A stretch of DNA of 64,000 bases from Pelomonas dachongensis (GCF_043555865.1 NZ_JBIGHY010000002.1:806001-870000), one strand, 5' to 3'; shown: positions 17,218-26,286, numbered from the stretch's first letter. Program-made: numbers and translations. Notes: generated from the letters alone by a model not told the origin.

Positions 17218-17931
17218 ATGGGCGCGCAATGGAAAGCCAAACACAAGGACATCGCGTCCAACGCCAAGGGCAAGCTGTTCGGCAAGCTGGCCAAGGACAT
17301 CATGCTGGCCGCGCGCGGCGGCGCTGACCCGAAGGACAACGCGAAGCTGCGCATGGCCGTCGAGGCGGCGCGCAAGGTGTCCATGCCCAAGGACACGCTG
17401 GACCGCGCCATCAAGAAGGGCGCGGGGCTGACCGGCGAGACGGTCCACTTCGAGCAGGTCATATACGAAGGCTTCGCACCGCACCGCGTGCCAGTGATGG
17501 TGGAGGTGCTGACCGACAACACCAACCGCGCCGCGTCGGACATGCGCGTGCTGTTCCGCAAGGGCCAGCAGGGCACGCCCGGTTCGGTGAGCTGGGACTT
17601 CGACCACGTGGGCCTTATCGAGGCGGAAGCCGCCACACCCGGCGCGGATGCCGACATGGCCGCGATCGAGGCCGGCGCGCAAGACTTGCTGCCGGCCGAC
17701 GAGGACGGCGTCACGGTCTTCCTGACCGACCCGACGGACCTGGACCTGGTCAGCCGCGCGCTGCCCGCGCAGGGATTCACCGTGTTGAGCGCCAAGCTGG
17801 GCTACCGGCCCAAGAACCCGGTGGACCCCACCAGCCTGAGTGCCGAGCAGCTGGAAGAGGTCGAGAGCTTCCTGGCCGCGATGGACGACAACGACGACGT
17901 GCAGCACGTGTACGCCGGGCTGGCCGGCTGA
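17218..17931 (+). CDS. yebC: YebC/PmpR family transcriptional/translational regulator
   Basis: This 237-residue protein is a textbook YebC/PmpR/TACO1 member. It starts MGAQWKAKHKDIASNAKGKL and continues with KLAKDIMLAARGGADPKDN, IKKGAGLTGETVHFEQVIYE and the LTDNTNRAASDMRVLF segment. The acidic C-terminal part ends EVESFLAAMDDNDDVQHVY. Family members bind DNA, and recent work on homologues points to help in translating difficult motifs. The ATG at 17218 is preceded by GACAGGACACTCC. It is followed 8 bp later by the cupin-like gene, so the two are probably co-transcribed. Confidence 0.96.
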   Translation: MGAQWKAKHKDIASNAKGKLFGKLAKDIMLAARGGADPKDNAKLRMAVEAARKVSMPKDTLDRAIKKGAGLTGETVHFEQVIYEGFAPHRVPVMVEVLTDNTNRAASDMRVLFRKGQQGTPGSVSWDFDHVGLIEAEAATPGADADMAAIEAGAQDLLPADEDGVTVFLTDPTDLDLVSRALPAQGFTVLSAKLGYRPKNPVDPTSLSAEQLEEVESFLAAMDDNDDVQHVYAGLAG

Positions 17932-17938
17932 GGCGGGC

Positions 17939-18961
17939 ATGCCGCTGCCCCCGCATGCGCTTGCGACCGTGGCGGAGCGGCGCGGCGTCGACGCGCGCGC
18001 CTTCCAGCAAGAGATCCTGCCCGCTGGCCAACCGGTGATTCTGCGCGGCCTCGTCGACGACTGGCCGGCGGTGCAGCGAGGCCAGGCGTCGGCGCGCAGC
18101 GTCTGCGAGTACCTGATGGAGTTCTACCAGGGCAAGGTCGTGCCGCTGCTGATTGGCGACCCGGCGGCCCGGCGGCACATCTTTTACCAGGACCTGATGG
18201 CGGGTCTGAACTTCGAGCGACGCCCCGCCACCATTTTTGACGGCATGCGGCTGCTGCTGGGCCAGCTGGACGAGGCCGATGCGCCGGCGATCTACATGGA
18301 GTCGCTGCCCGTGGCCGACTGCCTGCCCGGCTTCGCTGCGGCGCACGCGATGCCGCTGCTGGGCAACGCCGTGTCGCCCAACATCTGGATCGGCAACGCG
18401 GTCAAGGTGCAGACCCACTTTGACCTGAAGCTCAACCTGGCCTGCCTGGTGGCCGGCAAGCGGCGCTTCACGCTGTTCCCGCCCGATCAGTTGCCCAACC
18501 TCTACGTCGGCCCGCTGGACTTCACGCCGGCCGGCACGCCGCTGAGCATGGTGACGCTGGACAACCCCGACCTGGCGCGCTACCCGCGCTTCCAGCAGGC
18601 GCTGGACGCGGCCCAGGTGGCCGACCTGGAGCCGGGCGACGCGCTGTACATCCCCTACGCCTGGTGGCACCACGTCGAGTCGCTGGAGCCCTTCAACATC
18701 CTCGTCAACTACTGGTGGACGCAGACGCAGTCGCCGGTGCACAACTACGACGCGCTGCTGCACGCCGTGCTGGCCTTTCGCGACATGCCGGCGGAGCAGC
18801 GCCAGTTCTGGCGCCAGATGTTCGACTACTTCGTGTTCGAGACCGGCGGCGAAGCGCTGGGCCACCTGGCGCCCGAGCACCGCGGCCATCTGGGCCCAGT
18901 CACGCCGGAGAAGCTCGCCGCCATCAAGGCCATGCTGGCGGAGTCGCTGGGCCGCCGCTAG
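17939..18961 (+). CDS. Cupin-like (JmjC/FIH-type) Fe(II)/2-oxoglutarate oxygenase
   Basis: This is a predicted cytosolic Fe(II)- and 2-oxoglutarate-dependent oxygenase of the cupin_8/JmjC type, 340 residues. The iron ligands read as H160-F-D162 in QTHFDLKLNLACLVAG and the distal His in AWWHHVES (H244 or H245). The strand KRRFTLFPPDQLPNLY follows the first ligands, as in FIH-like hydroxylases. An N-terminal segment (FQQEILPAGQPVILRGLVDDW) matches the family entry. Nothing essential seems missing. Its 8-bp gap to yebC suggests a role near translation, for example protein hydroxylation, but that is inference. Confidence 0.85.
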   Translation: MPLPPHALATVAERRGVDARAFQQEILPAGQPVILRGLVDDWPAVQRGQASARSVCEYLMEFYQGKVVPLLIGDPAARRHIFYQDLMAGLNFERRPATIFDGMRLLLGQLDEADAPAIYMESLPVADCLPGFAAAHAMPLLGNAVSPNIWIGNAVKVQTHFDLKLNLACLVAGKRRFTLFPPDQLPNLYVGPLDFTPAGTPLSMVTLDNPDLARYPRFQQALDAAQVADLEPGDALYIPYAWWHHVESLEPFNILVNYWWTQTQSPVHNYDALLHAVLAFRDMPAEQRQFWRQMFDYFVFETGGEALGHLAPEHRGHLGPVTPEKLAAIKAMLAESLGRR

Positions 18962-19065
18962 CCGGCGACCGCCCGCTGCCAGCTCCTTCCTGTTGCAGAA
19001 AATTCGGGACATCAAGCGGCGCACCCATCATGCAAGCCATTGCTTTGCATTAGATTTTTCAGATC

Positions 19066-19088
19066 AATTCAGGACAGAATTCAGGACA
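19066..19088. promoter_or_regulatory. Direct repeats upstream of the hipA-like gene
   Basis: AATTCAGGACA occurs at 19066-19076 and 19078-19088, 12 bp apart. A one-mismatch copy (AATTCGGGACA) is at 19001-19011. An inverted ATGCAA...TTGCAT lies between them (19030-19050). The tandem pair sits 14 bp before the start codon of the HipA-like kinase, where an autoregulatory operator would be expected. Confidence 0.4.
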
Positions 19089-19102
19089 CACCGTTTGAAT
19101 CC

Positions 19103-20461
19103 ATGCTCACAGACCTGCCCAGCCTCGAACGCCTCCTGCGCCGGCGCGGGCCGCTGAGTCTGGCGGAGATCGCAGCAGCGCTGGGCTGCTCCACCAAGAC
19201 GGCGCAGCGGCTGATTGCCGCGGCAGGCGACGCCGTCGTGGCGGCTGGCCAGACGCGCAGGCGGCGTGTTGCCTGGCGACGCGAAGTCCGCGGCCAGCGC
19301 GTCGAGGCGCCGGTCCACCGCATCGACTCCGAGGGCCGACCGCACAGGGTGGGGGTGCTGCGGCCGATCTGGCCGCAGGGCTGCCATCTGGAGGCCACCG
19401 CACCTGCGGGAGCCACGCCAGCGGGTGCGCCCGGCGGCTGGTGCGACGGCCTGCCCTACCCGCTTTACGACCAGCGGCCTCAGGGCTTTCTCGGCCGTGC
19501 CTTTGCCCGGCGGCACGCGCCCGGCCTGGACCTCCCGCGTGACCCGCGCGACTGGGACGACGACGCGCTGCTGCTGGGCCTGAGCGCCTTTGGCGACGAC
19601 CTGCCCGGTGAGCTGATCGTGGGTGACGCCGCGCTGCGTCGCTTTCTCGACGCACGGCTGGCCCCGGCCCGGCCCATCCCCGAACCCGAGCTGCCCGCCA
19701 CCTACACCGCCCTGGCCGCGCAGGCGATGGACGGCGGCTTGCCCGGGTCACCGGCCGGCGGCGAGTTCCCCAAGTTCACCGCCACGCGCGCGTTGCCCGG
19801 CATGGCCACGCCACATTGCGTCGTCAAGTTCAGCGGCGCCGATGACTCCGCCACCGTGCAGCGCTGGCGTGACCTGCTGGTCTGCGAGCACGTGGCCGCC
19901 GAGGTGCTGGGCGAGCAGGCGGCGCGCACGCGACTGGTGGCGCATGAGGGCCGCCACTTCCTGGAGAGCGAGCGCTTCGACCGTGTCGCTCTGCACGGCC
20001 GGCGCGGCGTGGTCAGTCTGGCGGCGGTCAATGCCGGCCTCGTCGGCGCGTCGACGGACGACTGGACGACCGTGGCCACGGCGCTCGTCGCTCGGGGCCT
20101 GCTGAGCGCGGACGACGCCGAGCGCCTGGCCGAGCGCCAGTTGTTTGGCCTGCTCATCGCCAACAGCGACATGCACGGCGGCAACCTGGGTTTCTTCCAC
20201 CACGCGACGGGACTGCGCCTGGCGCCGAGCTACGACCAGTTGCCCATGCGCTACGCCCCGCAGGCCGGCGGCGAGGTGTTGTCACCGCCGCTGGCGCCCC
20301 GCCTGCCGCTGCCGGCGCAGCGCGAGCGCTGGCAGCGCGCGGCAACGCTGGCCATGGCCTTCTGGCGCGTGGCCGCCGAGGACGCACGGATCAGCCCGGC
20401 ATTCCGCGCGCTGTGCGCCGGCAACGCCCGCGCGCTGGAACACGCCATGGCCCTGGCATGA
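19103..20461 (+). CDS. HipA-family serine/threonine kinase, YjjJ-like orphan toxin
   Basis: This 452-residue protein has a HipA kinase fold and its own N-terminal DNA-binding-like domain. Residues of about 8-40 read as a winged/helix-turn-helix (LSLAEIAAALGCSTKTAQRL). Later motifs are KFTATRALPGMATPHCVVKF, the HFLESERFDR segment and the catalytic loop NSDMHGGNLGFF with its metal-binding partner LAPSYDQLPMRY. That arrangement matches E. coli YjjJ rather than a HipA encoded with HipB. No antitoxin gene is next to it: the upstream gene is a cupin protein and the downstream one a hydrolase. The ATG at 19103 follows a pair of direct repeats. Kinase target (for example an aminoacyl-tRNA synthetase) is not known. 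Confidence 0.85.
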   Translation: MLTDLPSLERLLRRRGPLSLAEIAAALGCSTKTAQRLIAAAGDAVVAAGQTRRRRVAWRREVRGQRVEAPVHRIDSEGRPHRVGVLRPIWPQGCHLEATAPAGATPAGAPGGWCDGLPYPLYDQRPQGFLGRAFARRHAPGLDLPRDPRDWDDDALLLGLSAFGDDLPGELIVGDAALRRFLDARLAPARPIPEPELPATYTALAAQAMDGGLPGSPAGGEFPKFTATRALPGMATPHCVVKFSGADDSATVQRWRDLLVCEHVAAEVLGEQAARTRLVAHEGRHFLESERFDRVALHGRRGVVSLAAVNAGLVGASTDDWTTVATALVARGLLSADDAERLAERQLFGLLIANSDMHGGNLGFFHHATGLRLAPSYDQLPMRYAPQAGGEVLSPPLAPRLPLPAQRERWQRAATLAMAFWRVAAEDARISPAFRALCAGNARALEHAMALA

Positions 20462-21324
20462 AGCGTTCGCTCATCGCGCTGTCAGCCCTGGCCCTCGGAC
20501 TGGCTGCTGTGAACCTAGCCGCCGGCGAATGGCTGACGCGGCCAGTCCGCACCGCCATCGGCGCGCCCCCGGCGGGGCTGAACGCCGAAGCAGTCAGCAT
20601 CCACCACGGCGACGGCCAGCACGTCGCCGGCTGGTTCCTGCCTGGCCGCGCGGGCGAAGGGGCCGTGCTTCTGCTGCACGGCGTGCGAGGCAACCGGCTG
20701 CAGATGCTGGCGCGCGCCCGCTGGCTGCAGCGTGAGGGCGTCTCCTGCCTCATCGTCGACCTGCCGTCGCATGGCGAAAGTAGCGGCGATCGCATCAGCT
20801 TCGGCCGCCACGAGGCCGCGGGTGCCGACGCCGCACTGGCCTGGCTGCGGCAGCGCCTGCCGGGCGAGAAGGTCGGCGCCATCGGCGCGTCGCTGGGTGG
20901 CGCGTCGCTGCTGTTCGCCAGGCGCCAGCCGGAGCTGGACGCACTGGTGCTGGAGTCGGTCTACCCGACCATCACCGACGCGGTGCAGGACCGGCTGGAG
21001 ATGCGCCTGGGTCCACCGGGCCGCTGGCTGGCGCCCTTGCTGCTGGTGCAGCTGCCGCTGCGGCTGGGCATCAGTGCTGACGAACTGCGGCCCGTTGCCG
21101 CGATCCCCGGCGTGCGTGCGCCACTGTTGGTCGCCTCCGGCACCGAAGACCTGCACACGCGCTGGCCGGAGACCGAAGCGCTGTTCGCCGCTGCGAGGGC
21201 GCCCAAGTTGCTGTGGCCGGTGGCCGGTGCGGCGCACGAAGACCTGCACGCCTTCGATGCCGCCAGCTACGAAATCCGGCTGCTGCCCTGGCTGCAAGCA
21301 CAGCTGCGCAAGTCCCCGGGCTGA
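20458..21324 (+). CDS. Alpha/beta hydrolase fold protein
   Basis: This is a 288-residue alpha/beta hydrolase with an N-terminal hydrophobic segment (SLIALSALALGLAAVNLAAG) acting as a signal peptide or anchor. The oxyanion region is LLLHGVRGNR, the nucleophile elbow is IGASLGGAS with Ser in G-x-S-x-G, the acid is probably in SGTEDLHT and the His in GAAHEDLHA. Its ATG overlaps the HipA-like stop (ATGA), so it is translated with that gene. Substrate unknown; esterase or thioesterase-like activity is plausible. Confidence 0.85.
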   Translation: MKRSLIALSALALGLAAVNLAAGEWLTRPVRTAIGAPPAGLNAEAVSIHHGDGQHVAGWFLPGRAGEGAVLLLHGVRGNRLQMLARARWLQREGVSCLIVDLPSHGESSGDRISFGRHEAAGADAALAWLRQRLPGEKVGAIGASLGGASLLFARRQPELDALVLESVYPTITDAVQDRLEMRLGPPGRWLAPLLLVQLPLRLGISADELRPVAAIPGVRAPLLVASGTEDLHTRWPETEALFAAARAPKLLWPVAGAAHEDLHAFDAASYEIRLLPWLQAQLRKSPG

Positions 21325-21356
21325 CGGGGCCAAGCCCGGCTCGGCAAGATGTCGCC

Positions 21357-22352
21357 ATGAACGCCCTGCCCCCGCTTTCCATCCTTGACCTGGCGCCTGT
21401 CGTCGAAGGCGCCACCACGCGCGAAGCGCTGCTGAACAGCCTCGACCTGGTGAAGCTCGCCGACGACCTGGGCTACACGCGCTACTGGGTCGCCGAACAC
21501 CACAACATGGAAGGCGTGGCCAGTTCGGCCACGGCGGTGCTGATCGGCCAGCTGGCGGCCGCGTCTCGACGTATCCGTGTCGGCGCGGGCGGCATCATGC
21601 TGCCCAACCATGCGCCCCTGACCATCGCCGAGCAGTTCGGCACGCTGGCCGAGCTGTTCCCCGGGCGCATCGACCTGGGCCTGGGCCGCGCGCCCGGCAC
21701 CGACCGGCCGACCATGCGCGCGCTGCGCCGCAGCCTGGAGAGCACGGGCGAGGATGCCTTCCCGAACGACGTGCTGGAGCTGCAGGGCTACCTCGCGCCC
21801 GAAGCGCCTGGCGCCGTTGTCCGCGCCGTGCCGGGCCAGGGCACCGAGGTGCCGATCTGGCTGCTGGGCTCCAGCCTGTACAGCGCGCAGCTGGCCGCCT
21901 ACCTCGGCCTGCCGTTCGCGTTCGCGTCGCACTTCGCGCCCGACATGCTGATGCAGGCGCTGCAGATCTACCGCAGCACCTACCAGCCCAGCGCGCGGCA
22001 CCCGAAGCCGCACGCGATGGTGGGGCTGAACGTGGTGGTGGCGCCCACCGACGAGGAGGCACGTCACCTCTTCACGTCGGCGCAGCAGCGCTTTCTCGGC
22101 ATGGTGCGCGGCCAGCGCGGTAAGCTGCCGCCGCCGGTGGCGGGCATGGAGGCGCTGTGGTCCGCCACGGAGCGCATGCAGGTGGAGCGCATGTTGGACG
22201 AGGCCGTCGTCGGTTCGCCCGAGACGGTGCGCGCCGGCCTCGCGGCCACGCGCGAGCGCACGCAGGCAGACGAGTTCATCGTCGCCACCGCGGTGCACGA
22301 CCACGCCGCGCGGCGGCGGTCCTACGAGTTGCTGGCGGGGCTGCCCGGCTGA
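21357..22352 (+). CDS. LLM class flavin-dependent oxidoreductase (bacterial luciferase-like)
   Basis: This is a flavin-dependent monooxygenase-like protein of 331 residues in the luciferase-like superfamily, MsnO8-type. The family markers are LSILDLAPVVEGATTREAL at the N-terminus, YWVAEHHNMEGVASSATAVL, GAGGIMLPNHAPLTIAEQFG and LFPGRIDLGLGRAPG. The ATG at 21357 is 32 bp after the hydrolase stop. Its 3' end overlaps the convergent ClC channel gene by 31 bp. The natural substrate cannot be inferred. Confidence 0.92.
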   Translation: MNALPPLSILDLAPVVEGATTREALLNSLDLVKLADDLGYTRYWVAEHHNMEGVASSATAVLIGQLAAASRRIRVGAGGIMLPNHAPLTIAEQFGTLAELFPGRIDLGLGRAPGTDRPTMRALRRSLESTGEDAFPNDVLELQGYLAPEAPGAVVRAVPGQGTEVPIWLLGSSLYSAQLAAYLGLPFAFASHFAPDMLMQALQIYRSTYQPSARHPKPHAMVGLNVVVAPTDEEARHLFTSAQQRFLGMVRGQRGKLPPPVAGMEALWSATERMQVERMLDEAVVGSPETVRAGLAATRERTQADEFIVATAVHDHAARRRSYELLAGLPG

Positions 22353-23692
22353 TCTGCCGGCGGCGGCAGGCGCTGCAGCTGCGCCGAGGCCAGCGATACG
22401 TACAGCGCCGGCGACAGCAAGCGCGACACGCCGCTGGCCACCAGCGCGCAGGCCATCAGGCTCAGCACCATAGCGTGACCGTCCACCATCTCCATGACGA
22501 TGATGAAGGAGGTCAGCGGTGCCTGGGTCGTCGCGGCCAGAAAGCCGGCCATGCCCAGCGCGATCAGGGCCGGTGCATGGACGGCGGCGAGGCCGCTGAA
22601 GTGCGCCACATCCGCCCCCCAGGCCGCGCCGATGGACAGCGACGGCGCAAAGATGCCAGCCGGCACGCCGGCCCAGGCGGTCAGCCAGGTGGCGATCAGC
22701 TTCAGCGGCGCGAACAGCCAGGCCTGTGCCGCCGTGCCGTCGGCGGACTGGCCGCGCAACAAGGCCTGCGTGTGTTCATAGCCGCCGCCGAAGACGGCGC
22801 CGTCCGTCACCACGCCGATGATGGCCACGGCCAGCCCGCAGGCCGCTGCGAACCACAGCGGCTGACGCCGGCGCCAGCGTGACAGCCGCCCGGGCGCCGG
22901 GCCGGCCAGGCTCATCACCAGCAGGCGCGAGAACAGGCCGCCCAGCAGGCCACAGCCCAAGGCCAGCAGCAGCGCCGGCCACCACAGGGCGCCGGTGAGC
23001 TCGACGACATGAATGACGCCGAAATAGGTGCCGTTGCCGTAGAAGGACACGCCGACCAGGCCGGCCAGCACGATGCCGGCGATCAACAGGCCGGAGCTGC
23101 GCTGCTCGGGCCTGCGGGTCAGCTCCTCGATGGCGAACATGACGCCGCCCAGCGGCGTGTTGAAGGCTGCCGCGATGCCGGCCGCGCCACCGGCCGTCAG
23201 CAGCCCATGGGCGCTGACGGTAGCGCCCTCGGGCAGCCAGCGCCGTGCGGCGTGCATGATGCCCGCGGCCACCTGGACGGAAGGCCCCTCGCGCCCCAGC
23301 GACAGACCGCCGAGCAAGCCACCGGACGTCAGCATCACCTTGGCCACGGCCAGGCGCACGGACACGAAAAGCCCGCGCTGCTCAGGCGCCACCGCGGGGT
23401 CCAGCGCAGCCATGACCTGAGGAATGCCCGAGCCCGCCGCCCCCGGCCACCAGCGCCGCGTGGCGGCCACGATGAGCACGGTGCACAGCGGCGTCCACAG
23501 CAAGGGCGCCCACGGCCACCGCTCGCGGCCCAGATGGAACAGCACCAACGCCGACTCGCCCAGCCAGGTGAAGAACACGACGCAAAGCCCCGCCAAACCC
23601 GCAAACGCGATGACCAGCGCTCGCGTGGCCCACAGGCGCCAGTCGGACAACTCGCGCTGGACGTGCGGCAGAGGGTCGTGGCGCTTGATCAT
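22322..23692 (-). CDS. ClC family chloride channel/transporter
   Basis: This is a ClC-type chloride channel or Cl-/H+ antiporter of 456 residues with about ten or more membrane segments. The anion-selectivity motifs are GSGIPQV, GREGPSVQ and GIFAPSL, and FNTPLGGVMFAIEEL is also visible. No CBS domains follow. The gating Glu is present in GREGP, and MEMVDGH follows further on. The ATG at 23692 is 23 bp after the RegA-type regulator stop, so it may be the last gene of the regulator operon. The end overlaps the convergent oxidoreductase gene. Confidence 0.92.
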   Translation of the reverse strand: MIKRHDPLPHVQRELSDWRLWATRALVIAFAGLAGLCVVFFTWLGESALVLFHLGRERWPWAPLLWTPLCTVLIVAATRRWWPGAAGSGIPQVMAALDPAVAPEQRGLFVSVRLAVAKVMLTSGGLLGGLSLGREGPSVQVAAGIMHAARRWLPEGATVSAHGLLTAGGAAGIAAAFNTPLGGVMFAIEELTRRPEQRSSGLLIAGIVLAGLVGVSFYGNGTYFGVIHVVELTGALWWPALLLALGCGLLGGLFSRLLVMSLAGPAPGRLSRWRRRQPLWFAAACGLAVAIIGVVTDGAVFGGGYEHTQALLRGQSADGTAAQAWLFAPLKLIATWLTAWAGVPAGIFAPSLSIGAAWGADVAHFSGLAAVHAPALIALGMAGFLAATTQAPLTSFIIVMEMVDGHAMVLSLMACALVASGVSRLLSPALYVSLASAQLQRLPPPADQPGSPASNS

Positions 23693-23715
23693 CGAGGTGG
23701 CGTCCGAGGGGTGGT

Positions 23716-24270
23716 CTATTTGATGCGCTGTTTTTCGAGCTTGCGCGCCAGCGTGCGCCGGTGCATGCCCAAGCGCCGCGCGGTCTCGCTGATGTTGAAG
23801 CCGGTCTCGGCCAGCACCTCGTGGATGCGCTCCCACTCCAGCGTCTTGATGTTCGCCGTCTGCCGCTCGGTGAGCTCCACATCGGCATCGCCCTGCTTGC
23901 GCGCAAACGCGGCCTCGATGTCGTCGGTGTTGGCCGGCTTGGCGAGGTAGTGGCAGGCGCCCAGCTTGATGGCCTCCACGGCAGTGGCGATTGACGCATA
24001 GCCGGTCAGCACGACGATGAGCACCTCGGGATCCCAGCCGTGCAGGTATTGCACGCAGGTCAGACCCGAGGCGCCGCCGGCCAGCTTCAGGTCCACGACC
24101 GCGTGGCCCAGCTCCTGGTCGTCGGGCAGCGCCTCCAGCAGCAGCTTCATGTCGTCCAGCCCGGTGGCGCGCACGACCCGCCAGCCACGACGCTCGAAGG
24201 AGCGCGTCAGCGTGCGGGCGAAGCTGTCGTCGTCTTCGACGATGAGCAGCAGGCGATCTTCTTCACGCAT
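23716..24270 (-). CDS. regA: RegA/PrrA/ActR family redox response regulator
   Basis: This 184-residue response regulator pairs with the RegB-like kinase upstream. The receiver domain has the acidic pocket in LIVEDDDSFARTLTRSF, the phospho-acceptor D60 in HAVVDLKLAGG, the conserved Thr in LTGYASIATAV and Lys in YLAKPAN. The C-terminal Fis-type helix-turn-helix is ETGFNISETARRLGMHRRTL, a close match to the RegA family. In photosynthetic relatives RegA balances respiration, nitrogen and carbon fixation in response to redox state. The 5' end overlaps the kinase gene by 8 bp. Its position right after cyo and SURF1 suggests control of the quinol oxidase. Confidence 0.93.
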   Translation of the reverse strand: MREEDRLLLIVEDDDSFARTLTRSFERRGWRVVRATGLDDMKLLLEALPDDQELGHAVVDLKLAGGASGLTCVQYLHGWDPEVLIVVLTGYASIATAVEAIKLGACHYLAKPANTDDIEAAFARKQGDADVELTERQTANIKTLEWERIHEVLAETGFNISETARRLGMHRRTLARKLEKQRIK

Positions 24271-25582
24271 GGGGTGTCCTGGGCAATAACGATGCCAGCG
24301 GCAGCGTGAGGGTGACCTCGGCGCCACCGTCGTCGAGGTTGCGCGCCTCCAGCCGGCCGCCCAGTGTGCGGGCGACGTTGACGGACAAGAACAGGCCCAT
24401 GCCGCGGCCATGCTGGCCCTTGCTGCTCTGGTAGGGCTCGCCGAAATGCGCCAGCCGCTCGGCGTCGAAGCCCGGGCCGCGGTCGAGGACGCTCAAGCAC
24501 AGGTGGTCCTCGTCCGGGCAGCTTGCCTGAAGCACCAGCGGCAGGCCCGGCGCGGCCTCGGCGGCGTTGTCCAGCAGGTTGGCGACGACCTGCTGCAGCG
24601 CGCTGTCTGAAATCATCTGACGGTCCGGCAGACCCTCGCTGATCAGCACCAGCTGGACTTGCGGATGCGCTTCGCGCCAGCTGTCAGCCAGGCCGTCGAT
24701 GAAAGCCTGCAGCGTGGTCAGCCGGGGCGCCTCGCCGCGCATCTCGCCGGCTGACATCAGGATGCCGGTCACGATGGCCTTACAGCGCAGGATCTGGCGC
24801 TGCATCTCCTCGATCTCCTCGCGCAGCTCGGGCTCGGCCGCGAACGGCGCCATGTGCGCCCAGTCGCCCAGGATGACGCTGAGCGTGGCCAGCGGCGTGC
24901 CCAGCTCGTGCGCGGCGCCGCTGGCCAACAGGCCCATGCGCACGATGTGGGTCTGCTCGGCGGCACGCTGCTGAGCGGCGGCCAGCTCGGCGTCGCGTTG
25001 GCGCAGGTTGCGGTTGATGCGCACGAGGAACACGGCCAGCAGGCCAACGTTCAGCAGGAAGCACAGCAGCAGGCCACCCAGGTAGTTGGGCGACAGCGTG
25101 GTGGGCTCGGTGGGGTCCAGCACGAGCGGCCGGTGCCACTGCGTCAGCAGCACGAAGCCGGTCACGGTGCTGAGCACGATGGCCCACAGGTAGCCCGGCC
25201 GCAACAACACGGAGGCCACGGCGACCTGCAGCAGGTAGAGGTAGATGAAGGGGTTGTCGCTGCCACCGGCCAGGTACAGCTGGCCGGTCAGCACGGCCAC
25301 GTCGACCAGCAAAGCGATGCACAGCTCCAGCTGCGAGACCGGGCTGAACAGCCGGTTGCGCCACAGGCTGAACAGGTTGAAGGCCACCAGCACGCCCAGC
25401 AGCGTCAGCATCTCCACCAGCGGCAGCGCGATGGACAAACCCAGGTGCACCACCAGGACGGTGGCAAGCTGCCCACCCACGGCCAGCCAGCGCAGCTCGA
25501 TGAGCTGGCGCAGGTTGGCCTGGCCGGCGCGGCGTTCGGGGGCTTCGGCAGCGGGTGCCGCCAGTGTGGTGGTGTCGGTCAA
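24263..25582 (-). CDS. regB: RegB/PrrB-type redox-sensing histidine kinase
   Basis: This membrane histidine kinase senses quinone/redox status. It has six hydrophobic segments in the first ~190 residues and carries the RegB ubiquinone-site heptapeptide GGSDNPF (near residue 108). The H-box is GAAHELGTPLATLS with the phosphorylated His at 225. A Cys follows at about 267 in the dimerisation helix (ILRCKAIV), matching the redox-active Cys of RegB. The ATPase domain has NLLDNAAEAAP and GRGMGLFLS. I place the start at the TTG at 25582, which overlaps the SURF1 stop (TTGA); an in-frame GTG at 25624 would overlap SURF1 by 46 bp. Numbering follows the TTG. Confidence 0.93.
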   Translation of the reverse strand: MTDTTTLAAPAAEAPERRAGQANLRQLIELRWLAVGGQLATVLVVHLGLSIALPLVEMLTLLGVLVAFNLFSLWRNRLFSPVSQLELCIALLVDVAVLTGQLYLAGGSDNPFIYLYLLQVAVASVLLRPGYLWAIVLSTVTGFVLLTQWHRPLVLDPTEPTTLSPNYLGGLLLCFLLNVGLLAVFLVRINRNLRQRDAELAAAQQRAAEQTHIVRMGLLASGAAHELGTPLATLSVILGDWAHMAPFAAEPELREEIEEMQRQILRCKAIVTGILMSAGEMRGEAPRLTTLQAFIDGLADSWREAHPQVQLVLISEGLPDRQMISDSALQQVVANLLDNAAEAAPGLPLVLQASCPDEDHLCLSVLDRGPGFDAERLAHFGEPYQSSKGQHGRGMGLFLSVNVARTLGGRLEARNLDDGGAEVTLTLPLASLLPRTPHA

Positions 25583-26286
25583 GTCAGGGTTCCGGGACGG
25601 CGGCGCTCTTCGCGCCACAACCACCCGGCCGCTGCCGCGGCCATGGCCGCCAGCGCGGCCCAGGTGGCGGCGTAGACGGCGTGATTGTTGGCGAAACGCA
25701 CCACCGTCAGCCCCGGGCGCGGCGAGCGCTGCGGCTGGGTCGGGTCCGCAGACTCGTCGACGAAGAACGGCGCGACCGGGCCGGGGACTCGCAGCTGCGC
25801 GGCGATGCCGGCCACATCGCGCGAGAACCAGCGGCCGGCAGCGGGGTCGTTGGCACGCAAAGGGCCGCCGAGTGGCTCGGTCAGGCGCAGCAGGCCGACC
25901 AGCTCGACAGGGCCGGCCGGCGCGGCACGCGACTCGGGCGCGCGCTGCGCCGGGGGCACGAACCCGCGATTGACGAGCACCGCACGGCCATCTACCAGCC
26001 GCAGAGGCGCCAGCACCCAGTAGCCGCCGCCCAGTTCGGTGTTGGCCTGCACCAGCACCTCGCCCGGCTCGAAGCGCCCCTGCAGCCGCAGGCGGCGGTA
26101 CTCGTCGGCCTTGCCAACATCACCGGCCGGCGGCGCGACCGGCTCGGCCGTCAGCCGCTGCTCGACGCGGGCGATCAGGTCCTGCTTCCAGCCGAGGCGT
26201 TGGACTTGCCAGACAGCCAATGCGACAAAGCCGACGCTGGCGAGCGCGGTGAAGACGATCAGCGCGATGCGCGCGGCACGGGCCAT
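25579..26286 (-). CDS. SURF1 family cytochrome oxidase assembly protein
   Basis: This SURF1-type assembly factor has 235 residues. An N-terminal membrane segment (ALIVFTALASVGFVALAVWQ) and a C-terminal one (AATWAALAAMAAAAAGWLW) flank a periplasmic domain. That domain contains YRRLRLQGRF and the signature LVNRGFVPP. The ATG at 26286 has an upstream GGAAG. It lies downstream of cyoD, separated by 173 bp that hold the second copy of the structured repeat. Its place with a quinol oxidase implies help with haem insertion into that enzyme. Confidence 0.93.
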   Translation of the reverse strand: MARAARIALIVFTALASVGFVALAVWQVQRLGWKQDLIARVEQRLTAEPVAPPAGDVGKADEYRRLRLQGRFEPGEVLVQANTELGGGYWVLAPLRLVDGRAVLVNRGFVPPAQRAPESRAAPAGPVELVGLLRLTEPLGGPLRANDPAAGRWFSRDVAGIAAQLRVPGPVAPFFVDESADPTQPQRSPRPGLTVVRFANNHAVYAATWAALAAMAAAAAGWLWREERRRPGTLT

